A model generated the notes under the pieces. It ran no database searches and was not told the DNA's origin. It saw only the letters and a program-made list of their open reading frames with translations. From DATLZB01 sp035574175 (lineage in GTDB: Bacteria; Pseudomonadota; Alphaproteobacteria; Rhizobiales; Hyphomicrobiaceae), in assembly GCA_035574175.1 (NCBI GenBank), contig DATLZB010000119.1:1-6955 (forward strand): a DNA stretch of 6,955 nt. The letters are read 5' to 3'. Position 1 is the first letter of the stretch, and every line of letters begins with the position of its first letter. A program made the position numbers and the translations under genes. Shown piece after piece: positions 5,869-6,955 of the stretch.

Positions 5869-6955
5869 TCACGCCGCTCTTGCGCGTCGATCCACGAGCG
5901 CGACGATATCGGCCATGATCTCGTTCAGTCTGAAGTCTTTCGGCGTGTACACTGCGGCGACCCCGAGCGCCTTGAGCCGAACTGCATCTTCCGGCGGAAT
6001 GATGCCGCCGACGATCACCGGAATGTCGCCGCCTCCCTCGCGCGCGAGCCGCGCCATGACCTCGCCGACCAGCGCCAGGTGACTGCCCGACAGCACCGAC
6101 AAGCCGATGGCGTGCACACTCTCGTCAACGGCGGCCCGCACGATCTGGGCCGGCGTGAGCCTGATGCCTTCATAGACCACCTCCATGCCGCAGTCGCGCG
6201 CCCTCACCGCGATCTGCTCCGCTCCGTTGGAATGGCCATCGAGTCCGGGCTTGCCGACCAGTATCTTGACCCTGCGTCCAAGCCGCGCTGAGAGCGCCTC
6301 GACCTTGGCCCGCACCGCCTCTAGCACTCCGACCTCGGCTCGCGTCGCCCGCCCCACGCCGGTTGGCGCCCGGTACTCGCCGAATATCTCGCGCAGCGTG
6401 CTGCCCCATTCGCCGGTGGTAACGCCGGCCTTTGCGCACGCGATCGACGGCTCCATGATGTTGGCACCCTCGCGCGCCGCGCGCTCGAGCGCACGCAGCG
6501 CCGAGGTCACCGCCTTGGCGCTGCGCGCTTGGCGCCACGCCGCAAGTCGCGCCACCTGTTCGGCCTCGACGCTGGGATCGATCTGCTGGGTGATGATGCC
6601 ACCCCCGAGCGGCGATGGTTCGCTCTCCGTGAAGCGATTGACGCCGACCACCACCTGCTCGCCGCTCTCGATGCGGCGGACGCGCTCCGCGTTGCTCTCG
6701 ACCAGCCGGCGCTTCATCTCCTCGATGGCAGCAACCGCCCCGCCGAGCTGCTCGATGTGCTCAAGCTCCTCGCGCGCCTCAAGTTTGAGTTCCTCGACCT
6801 TGCGCGCGATCTCGGCCGAGCCGTCGAAGATGTCGCCGAACTCCAAGAGGTCCGTCTCGTAGGCCAGGATCTGCTGCATCCTGAGCGACCACTGCTGGTC
6901 CCAGGGCCGCGGCAGCCCCATCGCCTCGTTCCAGGCTGGCAGCTGCACCGCCCGC
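5869..6955 (-). CDS. ecm: Ethylmalonyl-CoA mutase, C-terminal part (runs off the right edge)
   Basis: This adenosylcobalamin enzyme converts (2R)-ethylmalonyl-CoA to (2S)-methylsuccinyl-CoA in the ethylmalonyl-CoA pathway, which replaces the glyoxylate shunt in many alphaproteobacteria and supplies glyoxylate to the serine cycle. About 361 residues are visible, roughly the last half of a protein of about 650-690. The visible part starts in the catalytic barrel (LPAWNEA, then PRPWDQQWSLRMQQI), passes a helical linker rich in Glu and Arg, and ends in a cobalamin-binding domain. That domain has the DGHSNG motif with the lower cobalt-ligand histidine (minus strand, near 6234), SVLSGSH and GGIIPPEDA. 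The wording KPGLDGHSNGAEQIA and YTPKDFRLNEIM fits ecm (also called meaA) rather than methylmalonyl-CoA mutase, but the substrate-specific residues lie off the window. The true start is not present; the first codons here are internal. The stop is TGA at 5871-5869. Confidence 0.85.
   Translation of the reverse strand, partial: RAVQLPAWNEAMGLPRPWDQQWSLRMQQILAYETDLLEFGDIFDGSAEIARKVEELKLEAREELEHIEQLGGAVAAIEEMKRRLVESNAERVRRIESGEQVVVGVNRFTESEPSPLGGGIITQQIDPSVEAEQVARLAAWRQARSAKAVTSALRALERAAREGANIMEPSIACAKAGVTTGEWGSTLREIFGEYRAPTGVGRATRAEVGVLEAVRAKVEALSARLGRRVKILVGKPGLDGHSNGAEQIAVRARDCGMEVVYEGIRLTPAQIVRAAVDESVHAIGLSVLSGSHLALVGEVMARLAREGGGDIPVIVGGIIPPEDAVRLKALGVAAVYTPKDFRLNEIMADIVALVDRRARAA

Noticed and set aside
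5536..6862. Plus-strand frames opposite the small membrane protein and ecm (5536-6291, 6185-6862)
   Set aside because: They are antisense shadows; the minus-strand readings contain clear motifs (cobalamin-binding DGHSNG, a membrane helix) and the plus readings do not.
5869..6955. Methylmalonyl-CoA mutase instead of ethylmalonyl-CoA mutase
   Set aside because: The cobalamin-domain wording (KPGLDGHSNGAEQIA, YTPKDF) matches ecm/meaA more closely than methylmalonyl-CoA mutase.
1..6955. CRISPR array, riboswitch, phage attachment site or replication origin
   Set aside because: No regularly spaced repeats, no recognisable riboswitch core and no integrase or origin motifs were seen; the leader of ecm, where a cobalamin riboswitch might lie, is outside the window.

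Overview
The window is high-GC DNA that looks like an alphaproteobacterium of the Hyphomicrobiales (Hyphomicrobium or a related methylotroph). This rests on the general similarity of the proteins, the ethylmalonyl-CoA mutase and the soeABC set; no phylogenetic marker gene is present, so the genus is inference.

Layout. (1) 1-54, minus strand: the first 18 codons of an IS5-family-type transposase that runs off the left edge, followed by a probable insertion-sequence end up to about 125. (2) 55-299: a gap with the IS end, an 8-bp tandem repeat (138-153) and weak promoter-like hexamers. (3) 300-4976, plus strand: a tight three-gene operon for a membrane-bound molybdenum iron-sulfur quinone oxidoreductase, best matched to the sulfite dehydrogenase SoeABC. 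It has a molybdopterin subunit, a subunit with four [4Fe-4S] clusters, and a DmsC-type membrane anchor. (4) 4977-5483: no intact protein gene, but a frameshifted minus-strand remnant of a small GDCCVxC cysteine-rich protein (about 5038-5200) and a complete tRNA-Leu(CAA) with encoded CCA (5316-5402). (5) 5484-6955, minus strand: a small one-helix membrane-anchored protein of unknown function downstream of the 3' part of ethylmalonyl-CoA mutase (ecm/meaA), which runs off the right edge.

How the genes fit together. SoeABC would oxidise sulfite to sulfate on the cytoplasmic face of the inner membrane and pass the electrons through a chain of Fe-S clusters to the quinone pool. Ecm belongs to the ethylmalonyl-CoA pathway, which regenerates glyoxylate when cells grow on C1 or C2 compounds through acetyl-CoA. 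Having both fits an organism that uses one-carbon compounds and handles reduced sulfur, for example methylated sulfur compounds. The two sets are convergent and separately transcribed, so a direct functional link is not shown.

I see no clearly new biological system here. The least expected item is the broken GDCCVxC gene, whose cysteine pattern is recovered by removing a single base. Also worth attention are the SoeA start (one possible GTG, no ribosome-binding site, a 70-residue disordered leader), the tandem repeat upstream of soeA, and the unknown membrane protein behind ecm.
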